A stretch of 64,000 nucleotides of DNA from Ectocarpus siliculosus (lineage: Eukaryota; Sar; Phaeophyceae; Ectocarpales; Ectocarpaceae), in assembly GCA_000310025.1 (NCBI GenBank), contig FN649729.1, positions 1,900,436-1,964,435 on the forward strand, given 5' to 3'. Numbering within the stretch: the first letter of the stretch is position 1; each line of letters begins with the position of its first letter. The translations under genes and the position numbers were made by a program. The notes beneath the pieces are model-generated. The model saw nothing but the letters and a program-made list of their open reading frames with translations. It did no database searches and was not told the origin of the DNA. Shown here one piece after another: positions 13,801 to 25,800 of the stretch.

Positions 13801-16800
13801 AAAAGAAGGAACTGTGCAAGAGAAAGGTGAAAAGAAGCACAGTTTACAATAGGACGAGAGAGCTTCTTGTTGTTGGCCAGCTGATAGGGCGGTCAGTTCT
13901 AATTTCCGAATTACACATACATATTCTTGCTATTCTTCCACGCCATTTTGTCTCCTCTCTATCATCTGATCCATCCTTCTTCGTCTGCTTGTCCTACCCC
14001 TTCGTCACTACAAGACATTTATTTTGTGGCGACAGAGGAGTAGAACAGGGAAAGACGAAAAAGGAAGGAAACAATCACGGAGGAGGACAAGATAGCGTAG
14101 GTGACCTACCGCACACCGAACGCTGCAGGAAATAGAGAATTGCCAACAATTAGAGAGGGGAATATCAGCCAAGAGAGGGCTGGGTAGAAGGAGGATGCTG
14201 AAAGCAGCAGCAACATGCCAAGGGGCCCGAAACAAACACGAGTGCACAGCACAGCACACACACGTGCGGTCTTCTTTTGTTGCAACCGTTCGGGTGTCTA
14301 ATCCGGACAGTAACTTAGCCTCCCCGACGACGCCCCCTCACGGGGTTCCAGATCATGGCCTTCGGAAGCATTTTCTACTTTCAGCCGCGCTGAGATCTGA
14401 CGCCTTTTCATTGGCCAGCCTGTGCGCGCAATAGATGAAACAAAAAACACACACACAAACAAGCAACACCCATGTATTGAACAAGACAAACACGCCCACC
14501 TGTACCGGTGCCGGCTGAAGGGCAAATATCTCGTTTCTAGCGCCCTTCGTGTACCCGTTGAGGTTGATGAGAATGTCGATCCCGTCCGCGTGTATCAGCC
14601 TGGCAACATCGCCATTCTGCAGCAAGCATCACCACAAAGAACCAGTGTTCCGGATTCAGATAGATTCAAGCATTTTACCGACCGTGCTGTGAACGCTGAT
14701 TTTTTAAGTCAAGTCAAGACAAGAAAAAACGACCGTTAAGAAGCAAAACAAAAAGAGTACCAGAGCGAGCGAGTGCGAGCAGGTGGAGCGCGACGCCAAG
14801 CATAATTATCGGCGATGCTACAGCGACAAGCATACGTACATCCGTCAAACGAAACAAATCATGGATCCAACAGGCCTGACGCCGGCGAGATGTAAAAAAA
14901 GCGCCGGCGAAATGCAAAAAACAAAATGATGTGCGCGTTCAGCGCGTCTATGTTTCAGCGACATACAAAATTAAAGGACAAAAAACCGGAACATGAGAAA
15001 CAGTCGATGTCTGCGAAAAAGAGAAAGTCAAAGGCGGCCGTGATGTGGTGCACGATTGAATATCATCGCACGTCACCAGGTGGTGAGTGAGCTACGCATA
15101 CATATGCATGCATTTCTATACAAAACCAACCAGTCACGGAATCCGAAAAAACACTGCCGTTGGTTAGAGAGAGACAGGTGTATGCATCCGCATACCATGA
15201 ATAAATACGGAGGCTACGTACGGTGAAGCCAATGAGCCAATAAATCGCACAATGAAACAATGCCTAGCGTCCAATCATGTCACCTGCAGCCCGGACACGT
15301 CGCAGAAGTGCTCCGACTCGCCCTCGATCTTTCGCCGCCATACGCTGTCGTCGTTCGCCGAGAGAGCGTAGCACTTCACCTAAGAAAAACAAAACAAACA
15401 AAAAAAGTGGGGGAGACGGTTTGTACGGGGAAGGATTTGTCTTGCCGGAAGACATGTAGTGACGTAGCTTGTGTCTACTGAAGGCACAAAGCTAAAGAGT
15501 TGTAGATCACGTGCGGAACAAGGATGAAGTGATCCAAGGGAAATTTTGTGCCTACAGAAGTTGGCGACATAAAAGCTGAAGCGTTTTAGACAGCAGACGA
15601 TAGGAGATCAAGGGGATGGAGAAAGTTTTCAAGAGAACAATATCGAAAATCGGGGCGTGCGGCGGTAAGGCATCCAAGGCGACAGGGGCCGCAAAACGTA
15701 CCCTCCAGACAACGTGTGCCAACTGCACGCAAAGAAGATATTACCGATAACAACAACAACAACAACAACGGCAACAACAAGAACAGCAGCAGGTATGAAC
15801 CAAAATACACCCTAACAGGTGATTTGCACCGGAACCTCGCCCGGAGTTGAATGAAAATACTAACGACGACAACGGCAACAACATCACATCAGCAACATAC
15901 CGTAGCAGAAGATACCGACATATTTCATCCTAGCAGGTGATAGAAATCTCAAACGGAGTTCAACAAGAAACCCTTCCCCTTTCGTCGCTACAAACCAACC
16001 TCTAACCTCACCTCGAAACGCGTCCTGTCGTGCATGCCGAAGACGCTCTGCATCAGGTGGCTCAAAGGGTGGTTGCCCAGGTCGCTGCTAACGTACCCAA
16101 CCCTAACAGGAAAAACATACCAGCACATAGACACAAAAGTAGTCAACATTTACAGCAGATAGTTTCCTGTCGAGTGCTTGTGGAACTCCATAACAACAAA
16201 CAAAATGCCATCAAGATCAACACTCTGGTCAAGGCATTCACTACATCCGGCAGCAGTACTGACGGGAACGGCAACACATCACAGCCCCCCAAACCCTACA
16301 ATCTCTTGCGATCACCTCTACTCGAGCGCTACTTGGGAAACGTTCAACGTAACGGTTTTCAATGTCCGATGCAAGGGCTTTCCACGCTAACCACCATGTC
16401 CATTTTTCCACGGACATGGCCGAATGCCATGGCCAAGACTCCCAACACATCGGGGGGAACGCCTGGACCAATTCCTCAGGGATGGGTATTAGACGATAGG
16501 CCCTCCTTTACGTGGTTTCGAAAAACAATTTTCGTTAGAAAAACAACAACACAAATTTCATTTCTATCCACAGGTAAATGCAGCGACGAATTATTCATAG
16601 TTGGTGTACGTGACCTACATACCGGCGGCTTTTCAAGTTCTCCGAAAAAAGATAATATACCGCCTACACCAATCCCTCACCCAAAAACAAAACGATAATT
16701 CAGGCGGAAAGCACCCACCTGATTCTAGCTTCCTTGGCTTTGCGGTGGAATCGGAAGGCGGGCATCTCGAGGAGGGCAACGTTCATCTTCACGCGCTCCG

Positions 16801-19800
16801 CGTACTTGCAGCTGATCTGTCGCCGCCAGCCCACGAGGCATGCGCGACAAGGCAAGACGACAAAACAAACACGCGGTTGGAAAACAAAATAATTGCATAG
16901 GAGGGGCGGGGCAAAAGCAACCCCGAAGCAGACCTGTGTTCCTTTCTTGTTTTTTCTGTTTGGACGTGTGTGTTTTTTTTTTCGAATATGCGTCGACCGC
17001 GCTAACCGGCTGACCCATGAAAAGAGAAAGCGTCCGTCGTAAAGCGGGTGTTTCTGTGTGGGTTGTCGTACGCCATCTCAGTTTGGTTTTGTTGGTGAGC
17101 TGATTTCATTCGAAATTGTGTCACGGTGCCATGTATATATTTGCAAAAATAGCGGGGCAGGGTGTGGAGGAACGAGGGCGAGGGATCGAGTCGAGGGAGA
17201 ACGTTTCCGCGCAGTCAAGTCACGGCAGCCCCAGAGCTGTGTCACGGTGCCATGTATATATTTGCAAAAATAGCGGGGCAGGGTGTGGAGGAACGAGGGC
17301 GAGGGATCGAGTCGAGGGAGAACGTTTCCGCGCAGTCAAGTCACGGCAGCCCCAGAGCTGTTGCCAGCACCACTCCGCCCTCACGAAAGTACACAAATAC
17401 AGTCCTGCACACAACGCACAGGAACGGGCTCTGTGTAGGACCAACAGACGCGCCACACGCAAGACCTTTACTTTCACCGCGCAGAGGGGTGTGTGTGACT
17501 GTGCTAAGAGCTAAGCTTGGTGCCGTAGACGGAACGAACTGACGTCTGTTGTGAAAAGGAAAGGACTCAAAAAAAGCATCCGGGGTGAACAAGAAGTGAT
17601 CTCGCGTAACCCCCGCCCCGCTACTACCGCTAAAACAGGTACCATGCACATTTTGTGTGTATGTACAACGGTCGGTTACAATGTAGCCGGCAGGACGCCA
17701 CGCGCCGCGCTGTGTCAGGAGCTGCGGGTGTTGGAAAATCGCTTGAAATCAAGGATTTTATTCTCTTAGTGGTTCCGCGTCGGTTCATGCTTTTGTTGTT
17801 GTTCTTCTATACTGTATACTTCATCATCAGCCGACCCTTTTTTCGCGCAAACGGAGGGAGGTCACAGCCCGCCGCAACATCGCCCGCCGCTACTGACACA
17901 GCGCATCGCGTGGCGCAAGACTCTCGGGTCCTGCCGGCTACATTATTCCCGCCGGGGAGCCGAAAGAACGACAGGAAGCAGAATAATGAACGTAGACCCG
18001 GAAAAAACCGGGCTCACGACAGAGCAGCGGCCGTCAAACGCAACAAGAACATGCTACTTGGAGGCATGTAGAACGAATGTATGTATGAATGTACGCATGT
18101 ACTGCACCTGCTGCATTTCCGCCAGGGAGAGCGGGTAGGCCATGGCGTGGAAGGGCTGCACCGACGGGAGCATGTTCTCCGTCGCCATCTGAGAAACATC
18201 GACAAGATCGACACCCACCGATGCAGATCAAGGGATGGGCCGGGCAACAGGGATGGTTACACAACAAGTCGTGGCGACATTCAATCACATCCAAACCCAT
18301 CCAAGAAACCGCCGTGTCAGGGAACGCAGAACAATAGGAAGAGGGAGGCAAGATACACCAACAGCGCAGACAGCGGTGGAAAGGAACAAAGCACCAATCG
18401 CAAAATGGCAGGAGGAAGGTGCGCGTCAGTTCAACTCCTGGGACCGCTGTCCTTGAGCAAAGCAGAGAGCGATACAAAAAACAGCACGACCGAACAGCAC
18501 AGAGATGCCGCGCAGTACAGAAAATGTCGAAAGCTTGGATCCGTCCACAAGGACAGAAGGTGTGGTTCCCACACATCGAGCTGGAGACTACCCACCCACC
18601 ACCACCACCACCATCACCATAGCAACAACAACAACAACCTCACAAACAATATATACGAGGGGGCACAAAAACGAAGAGCCTCCCGACCACAAAAACCAAC
18701 AATCACCGACACATGTCGCTCTCGCAGCAGTAGCAGCGAAATGGCACCCACCATGCCAATCGCACCGTCTGTCGTCACCGCACCTGCGTGGCCAGCATCT
18801 TCTTGAGGGCGGCGAAGTCGTCGTCTCGGTTGGACCAGTCGCACACGAAAACGAGCGAGTGCACGAGGTTGGCGAACGCGTCCGGGAAGTCGGGCCTCAG
18901 CGACAGGGCCTTCCGGTAGCACGCGATCGCCTGGAGGACGTCGTTGCCCTCCTAACGGTAGGAAACGCGCGGCAAAGAGGACACGAATTGGAGGGGGGGG
19001 GGGGGGTCGGATGAACAACATGGCATATCCCGAGGGGGTTCGTGATGTCATTCTCCGCAAAAGAAGAGAGTCATTCTGCTGGGATCGGAATAAGGTTTTC
19101 ATGTCCCCTCGAGAAGGTGACGACAAGGTAGGAACCGTCAGTTGGATTGGAAACAACGCGCGCGGGAGAACGAGGGAGCGGTCGGTCTCACAAGCATGAA
19201 GAGGCGTGAAAGGGACAACCGAAAAATGGTGGGAAAAGGCTACGGTTGCTTCATACGTTTCACTTCTTGCTTCGCCTGAGAGAATACCTTGCCTACCAAG
19301 CGCAGCCGCGTAGTAACGACCAGCGTCACCACAACGTTACACTACATTTCCACATCATCACTTCACATTACATTCCCACATCATCACTTCACATGAAATG
19401 ACATGCCACAACCTAGACGAGTGACAACACAAAAGAGTCCAAACAAGTCCATCACAATGAACTGTGGATTGAGGGAGCCGTGTCGGGCGGGGGGGCAGGA
19501 CAGGGAAGTTGTTTCACCTTGTAAGCGCTAGCGAGGTTGCTAAAGGCGTCGGCGAACGTCGGCTTGATATTGATGGCCGCGCTGATGAGAGAGAGCGAGA
19601 GGCAGAAAGAGAGAGAGAGAAAGAAATAGACAAGACAGACAGATAGACAAGACGCAAGCGTTAGGGGCAGAGAAGACGAAATCAACAGGGAAGATAGACC
19701 GCGAAGACGCAGGCATTCGAGAGAAGCAACACGGGAATAAGGCGGCAGCCGGGGAAGGTGGAAGCACAACAGACGGGGTGTTGCCATGGGTTGTGCGGTG

Positions 19801-22800
19801 ATAGTATATACAAATAGATGAGATTGATTGCTCTACGAAACGAACAGGTCGTCTCGTGTCGTGTCGCTATTGACACCGAGGCAAAAACGAACACATGTAA
19901 ACACGCACACGCCACAATGTACACGGGACCAGCTCCCCGACGGGCTGTGCGCGAAAGCACAAGCCCGAGACGCTTCTTGAGTTTGAAAGGTCACAACAAC
20001 AGATAATACCTCCGCCTCCGGTAGGCTGTGTTCTAACGTTGCAGCACGGACGCGTCTTTCTCACAGTAAAACGTTCCCGAAAAGTGCCATCCATCTACTG
20101 TAAATAGTACCTGTAGCACTTGATGGCCTCAGGGAGCCGGCCCATGTCCTTGTAGGCGTTGCCCATGTTGCTGTAGGCGTCGGCGAACCCGGGGTCGATC
20201 GCGATGGCTTCGTGGTAGTGCGCCAGCGCGTGTGCCTTCGTTGTTCATTTTCACAAAAAAAACGTCATAATATCGGAATTAAGGCTGGGATGGCAAGAAA
20301 CGTGTAGTGTTTGTCTCCATAACGAGGATCACATAATGCAAGCATTGAAGTTGTATTGCATTTGGATCACTTAATGAAAGTACTGGATATGGAAAACTCA
20401 ATGAAAGTATCGCATATGGATCGTTCAGTGAAAGCATTGGACATGCATCACATGGAAAAAGGGTTGGATTTGGGTGAGGCCCCCTCGCGCCGGCCTGTTG
20501 TCCTGCCCATACTTCGTTGCATCCCTCGAAAGTTACGAGTGTTCGACCCACAAACGGCCCGTTGCAGACTCGCCCAATCTTCATTAACACGCCGCCGCTC
20601 AGCTATGGGGTACTATTGACCCGTGCACCTTGCCGTGCTACACACATGCCTGGTCCCGTGGGTACCGCCGCGCCCAGCGATCTCTCGTGGGCGGTCTCTT
20701 CTTTCTCCTCGGGCAAGAGCTGCAAGGAGATGATAGGCGCCACGGCTCGAGCTATTACCACGAGCTTGGGTCGTTAGCAACCAAGGCTAGCCCTCGTCAG
20801 GGGGGGGCGCAGATTTTTGGCCCTCCGTCATCGAGGCGTCGGAAACGAAGAACACCGAGACTCTGCACGTAAGCTTACGCTAAGCTACGCATAGCTTACG
20901 TGCGGTGTGGGTCTTTTTGTCTGACGCCTCGATGACGGCGGGCCAAGGATCTGGTTGCTGGCCATGGTCGCCAACCCACCCAAGCTCGTGGTAAAAGCTC
21001 GAGCCGTGGCATCTATCACCTACGATCTCCTTGCAGCTCTTGCCCGAGGAGAAGAAGACGCCGCGCCCGAGATCGAGAGCGTTGGCGGGGGCGGCGGCGA
21101 CCACGGCACCACAGGCAAGCACATATCGCAGGCTGACAAAGACACACAACAACCCCCTGGACCGAAATAATACGTCAACATGCGTCGTAATATTACATCA
21201 CGAAGAGAATGCTGAAATACGTTTTTTGTAAACGCTCTCGAGGTTCCATGAGCTGCTCGAAACTTGCATCCGCTCATCTTCACTTCAAATCAGCGCTCAC
21301 AGCACTGGTGCAGTTCACTCCAACCCGTGGTCGCACAGAAGGGTTCCTCTCCCTAGAGCCCAATAGGACCGGTATTGTTCTACACCAGAAATGTGAGCAT
21401 CAAGAGCCAAACCAATGCGCTGCAGCGGCACTCCTCCTCCTTCCTCTCTGTCTCCGAGGTCCCTCTCTGTCTCCGAGGTCTGTCTCCCATATTCACTCCG
21501 CGCGTAACGCCGCCCCCCCCACCGGAAGATAAGCATCATGAGCATAGTCATCATAAACACCATACTGCCGCACTCGGCAGCCGCCCTCCCTGGCCTCTCG
21601 CCCCATCTCATCCCTCTCCCAATCCATCTTGTGGACTAACGCCACCTCTCCCATTTCACTCTCTCTCTCTCTATCACCGGTGCCGTCACAACTAAAAACA
21701 GCGACTTGCTTGCTCTCTCTCACCAGCTTGCCCTGCTCCTTCAGCACGCTGCCGAGGTTGCTGTGAACGGCCGCGAACTTGGGCATCAGCTGCACCGCCG
21801 TCACGTAGCAGTGTATCGCCTCCTTGATCAGACCCTGAGAAAGATACACCCGTGAACGTGTCCATGTTTGCATCGGGGAGGAGGGTATTGCAGTGAATCT
21901 CAAAGACGCATGCTGCTTCTCATCTGCTTCATTTCCACCAAACATGAAAAAAAGCACCCCCTTCTTGCCGTTCGCAGCCCGTCGGCGTGCGCAACCACAG
22001 AAACAAAATGCGGATTGACTGCTCGATCTCTTATGGCTCTGGTCCGAGTGAAAAGAACGGACCCGGGGGGGGGGGGGGGGGGGGGGGGGGGGNNNNNNNN
22101 NNNNNNNNNNNNNNNNNNNNNNNNNNNNNNNNNNNNNNNNNNNNNNNNNNNNNNNNNNNNNNNNNNNNNNNNNNNNTGTTGGGGGGGGGGGGGGTCAGGG
22201 ACGCAACGGCCGGCCGCTGACTTTGCCCAGCGTCGACTTCTTGGTGTTCAAGCCTTGGAACAACTAACGCATGTGTACACAAATGAAGATGTAGCCGGCT
22301 AAACTCTAGCATAACGTCACCCGAAAAGGTCAACGGTAGAGGTGAAGATACTTTCAGAAACATCACCACCACCAACAAAAAGCAAGGCGAAGGCCTAGGG
22401 TTACCTTGTCTTTCATAGCGTTCCCCAGGTTGTTGTAGGCGTGGGGGTGGTCCGGCTTGAGGCGCAAGGTAGTCCGGTAGCAGTTGATCGCCTCCTGCGT
22501 GTTTCGTACGGCATCCCATCGAATACGCACAGCATCGCGTCGTGGCGGCCAAAAAACAGGCGAGACAGTAATGCGTTGCTTTCACGCAGTTGCAATCGCC
22601 AGCTACCAAGCGCTACCAAACGCTACCTAACGCTATAATAGGCACAGATGTGCGTTCATTCGTTCACTTCCTCGTGCTTGGCACCAGTGGGGGTGAAAAC
22701 AACACCTACCCCAACAAACGTCCGCCCACCCGCATGCACTCACGAACGCGCACATGCGGCCGGAGCACAGCCCCGACGCTAGCGACGATACACGGGGGGA

Positions 22801-25800
22801 TCGTTCGTTTCGCCTCCTGTACCGTGACGGCAGCAGCCACGATATAAATCCACACGAACAGAACACACGCTAGCCCAAACAAAACATATTCAAATCAAAG
22901 ATGTTTTCCCTGTGGTTTGCCAGAGACGCATGCGGAAAGGACACCCCGTGTCCCCGCACCTCCAACTGTCCGGACTCTCTGAGGGCGTTGCCGAGGTTGT
23001 TGTACGCGTCCGGGAAGTTTGGCTCCAGCTGGATCGCGTACCGGAACGTCTTGATGGCCAGGTCCTGACACCTGCAGGTCAGGCAAGTAACCCGCACGGC
23101 ACAACAACGACAAGATAGACGATAACGAAGGATAGATTGGCTTGATGGTCCACAGAGGCACCTGGAGTTGATTCCCGCTAGGTGCAGAGTTTATCGAGAC
23201 GCCAATAACGAACAGGAAAGCCGGCACGCTGCGGTTGTGAAAGTCTGACCTTGGGCGTTAGTGTTTTTGTACGAAAAACGAGGGAGACGGAACGCATCTT
23301 ACCGACCCAAGAAGAGCTTTGAGTCATTCGCAGACACGCCACGCGTACCAGCTGCACCCTTCAACCAGGCGAATCGAACAAAACAACGTCACGAACCCAA
23401 AAATCGAGGCGTTCTGCCAGTCTCGCTCTCGGCCCTCGGATCAAAACATCCACACGAGGCGCCTGCAGATAGAGGACTTTGTATTAGTCCTGCTCCGAGG
23501 GTATGGCGGGGCGACCCCATCGACTACGATAAGTAACAAGAACAACAACAATGAGTCCCAAGACACCACAAGCAAGCAGCAACGCCACTCACCCGCAGTC
23601 GTAGTAGCAGCTGGCCAGGTTGCCGTACGCGATGGCGAAGTCGGGCCGGAGCTTGATGGCCGTCTGGTAGCACTGCATCGCGTCGTGAACAAGTCCCCTC
23701 TCCTGCAGGAAAAAAAAACAAAACGGAAACAAGGGACACAATAATTGTAATGAGCAGAGCAAGAACATATTTGAGAAGCTGAGACTTCTACCGCAGTAGC
23801 GAACACGGTTTAAGAGAGGGAATTAAAGAGAAAATCGGATATCACAGAGTGCTGCTGGATTGTCCCAGTCCTCTCTTGAACCGTATCGTAGCCACGATGT
23901 ATATCTAGGCAAGACACAGAAAGGAAGGCAACTTTCACGTGCAGCGGCCAAAGATACCTGAACAGGGTATACGTCGATGCTCTGGTTGAGGGCATCAAAA
24001 CAAGTGGTCTCGGGACGCCGCATACACCTGTACCAATTAATTTTCAAGCAGCAATCTGATGAGCTAGTATTAGAACAGATCGCGTATTTGTTGTCCTTCC
24101 CAGACAGATGACGACTGCCCGCCGTTCGCGTCCTCAAGAGTGGCTACTTCTGCATGAAATGTGTGCGAGAGGAGAATCACCGCACACATTTTGCATTCTC
24201 GTGTTGTTGCTAGCTGATCGCCCGCTATCTGGTCCACTTACTGACTGGACGGCAAACACTATCCGCCCACAAGGGTGAAGCACCGAACGGAGTACTGCTA
24301 CAAGTGGCGGCAAAAACGCTGAAGTGTTCGCAGAAACGTTGTTTCGTAGATACCGTAGATATCGTAGATACCTTGAGGACGTTCCCGAGATTGCTGTGGG
24401 CGTCGGCGAACTCCGGGCACAGCCGTATTGCCTCGCGGTAGTAGGCAACCGCCGTGGTAAGGTTACCCTGGAAACACAAACAGAAGTGTGAACTATTAGC
24501 AAGGCAAGAGGAGGGGGGTATGGGCAGCAGCGGCAGTTCTCGACGCCCCCCCCCCCGGAGCATAATGTTCCTCGTAGACAAAAGTGACTACGGCCGAAGA
24601 AGCACCACCAGTAGCACTATTACAAGCAGCAGCACCGTGCGTACTTCAACCGAAAGCAGAGCGCTGGGATACTGCAAAAGTCCCCTCGGTAGAGACGCCA
24701 AGAGGAGGGGCAGCAATACATGTACCAGCACCATTGTCGACGGCAGGGGTTCTGAAGCGACCCGCACACAACACACACAGCCGCCTTTCGAATTTTGGCC
24801 CCCGTCCGGGAGCTTTGACTTTCTTAAACTTCTGCCAACGTTGCATCTTTTCATTGGCCAACCGGGGCCACACAGCGCGGTCGATGCAAAAAAAAAAAAA
24901 ATGCTTCAACACAGGCTACGAGGGACACAAGACCAACGCGGCGAGAAAAGCAAAAACAACAAAACCGACCTCCTCCTTAAAGATCCCCGCGAGGTTGCTC
25001 CAGGCGATGGCGAAGGACGGCTGGATCCGGATGGCCTCCAGGTAGCACCGCTTCGCCTCCGCCAGCATGCCCTGGGCCTGCATAAAAACCATAGGCGCGC
25101 GATACAGTTACACGCCATCACAAGGATCCACGGTGAACGCAAAACTCGGAAGTCATGCCAGCAAAAATTACGCTCGAGGGCGCACAACGAACAGCAAGGA
25201 CCCCACACCCAAGCTACCTTTTCTAAGTTTACAACGATGGGTCGTTTCCTTTTTACAAAGAAATGAAATCATATAGCGGAACCCGAACCACAATATTTTG
25301 TTTCCCGAGTGCACAGCAGTGCGTAGGTTGATTGGGGTTGGCATTGCGACGGGCTTGTGGCGATGGGGCGAAGAAGAGCTTGCCTTGTAAAGGTTGCCGA
25401 GGTTGCTGTGCGCATCCACGAGTCCTCGGTTGAGCACCAAGGCCATCTGCGTTGCGTGGCGTGAATGGCGAGAACCGCGCAAGGAGAACAAAAGGGAGAA
25501 CACCCAGGAAACAAAGGGATGCAGAACAAAAACCTCACTTGAGCGTGGAAAAGCGATAACGACACCCAAGAAAAAATAAACACAAAACGAAGCAATACAA
25601 TAATGAGAGTACGGAAAACTGGCAAAGGAAAACGAAGTAACACCCCGTAGTGCGTGTTCCGGACGTATCACCATACGCCGCGCACGGTAGATCGTGTTTT
25701 TCAACGCATGCGTTTGAGTTAGCCTGCTATTTACGCGTCTAGAAGACCCCTTTCCCCCCGCTGGGTATGTATCCCGGCGACACCAAGAGCACTGGCCCCG

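Larger units (their letters stand above)
8567..18188 (-). other. catalytic-domain exons 16-25 of the O-GlcNAc transferase
   Basis: Exons: 18188-18108, 16816-16719, 16102-16012, 15379-15284, 14616-14500, 13370-13218, 12527-12285, 11657-11536, 10973-10811 and 9289-8567. They give the two Rossmann-like lobes of a GT41 enzyme. [15 protein letters not shown] holds the conserved His pair of lobe 1, and [28 protein letters not shown] and [14 protein letters not shown] form the UDP-sugar site of lobe 2. No key residue appears lost. The acceptor of the last exon is the weak call. Position 9289 is the nearest phase-compatible AG, but it adds about 22 residues not present in relatives. Homology would place the junction near 9230, where no AG exists. 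Confidence 0.85.

Noticed and set aside
17116-17514. Plus-strand frame covering the 121-bp duplication
   Set aside because: It lies within an OGT intron, and the openness comes from the duplicated GC-rich unit.
21868-22302. Frames running through the N gap
   Set aside because: They exist only because N is translated as an unknown residue; the true sequence is missing.
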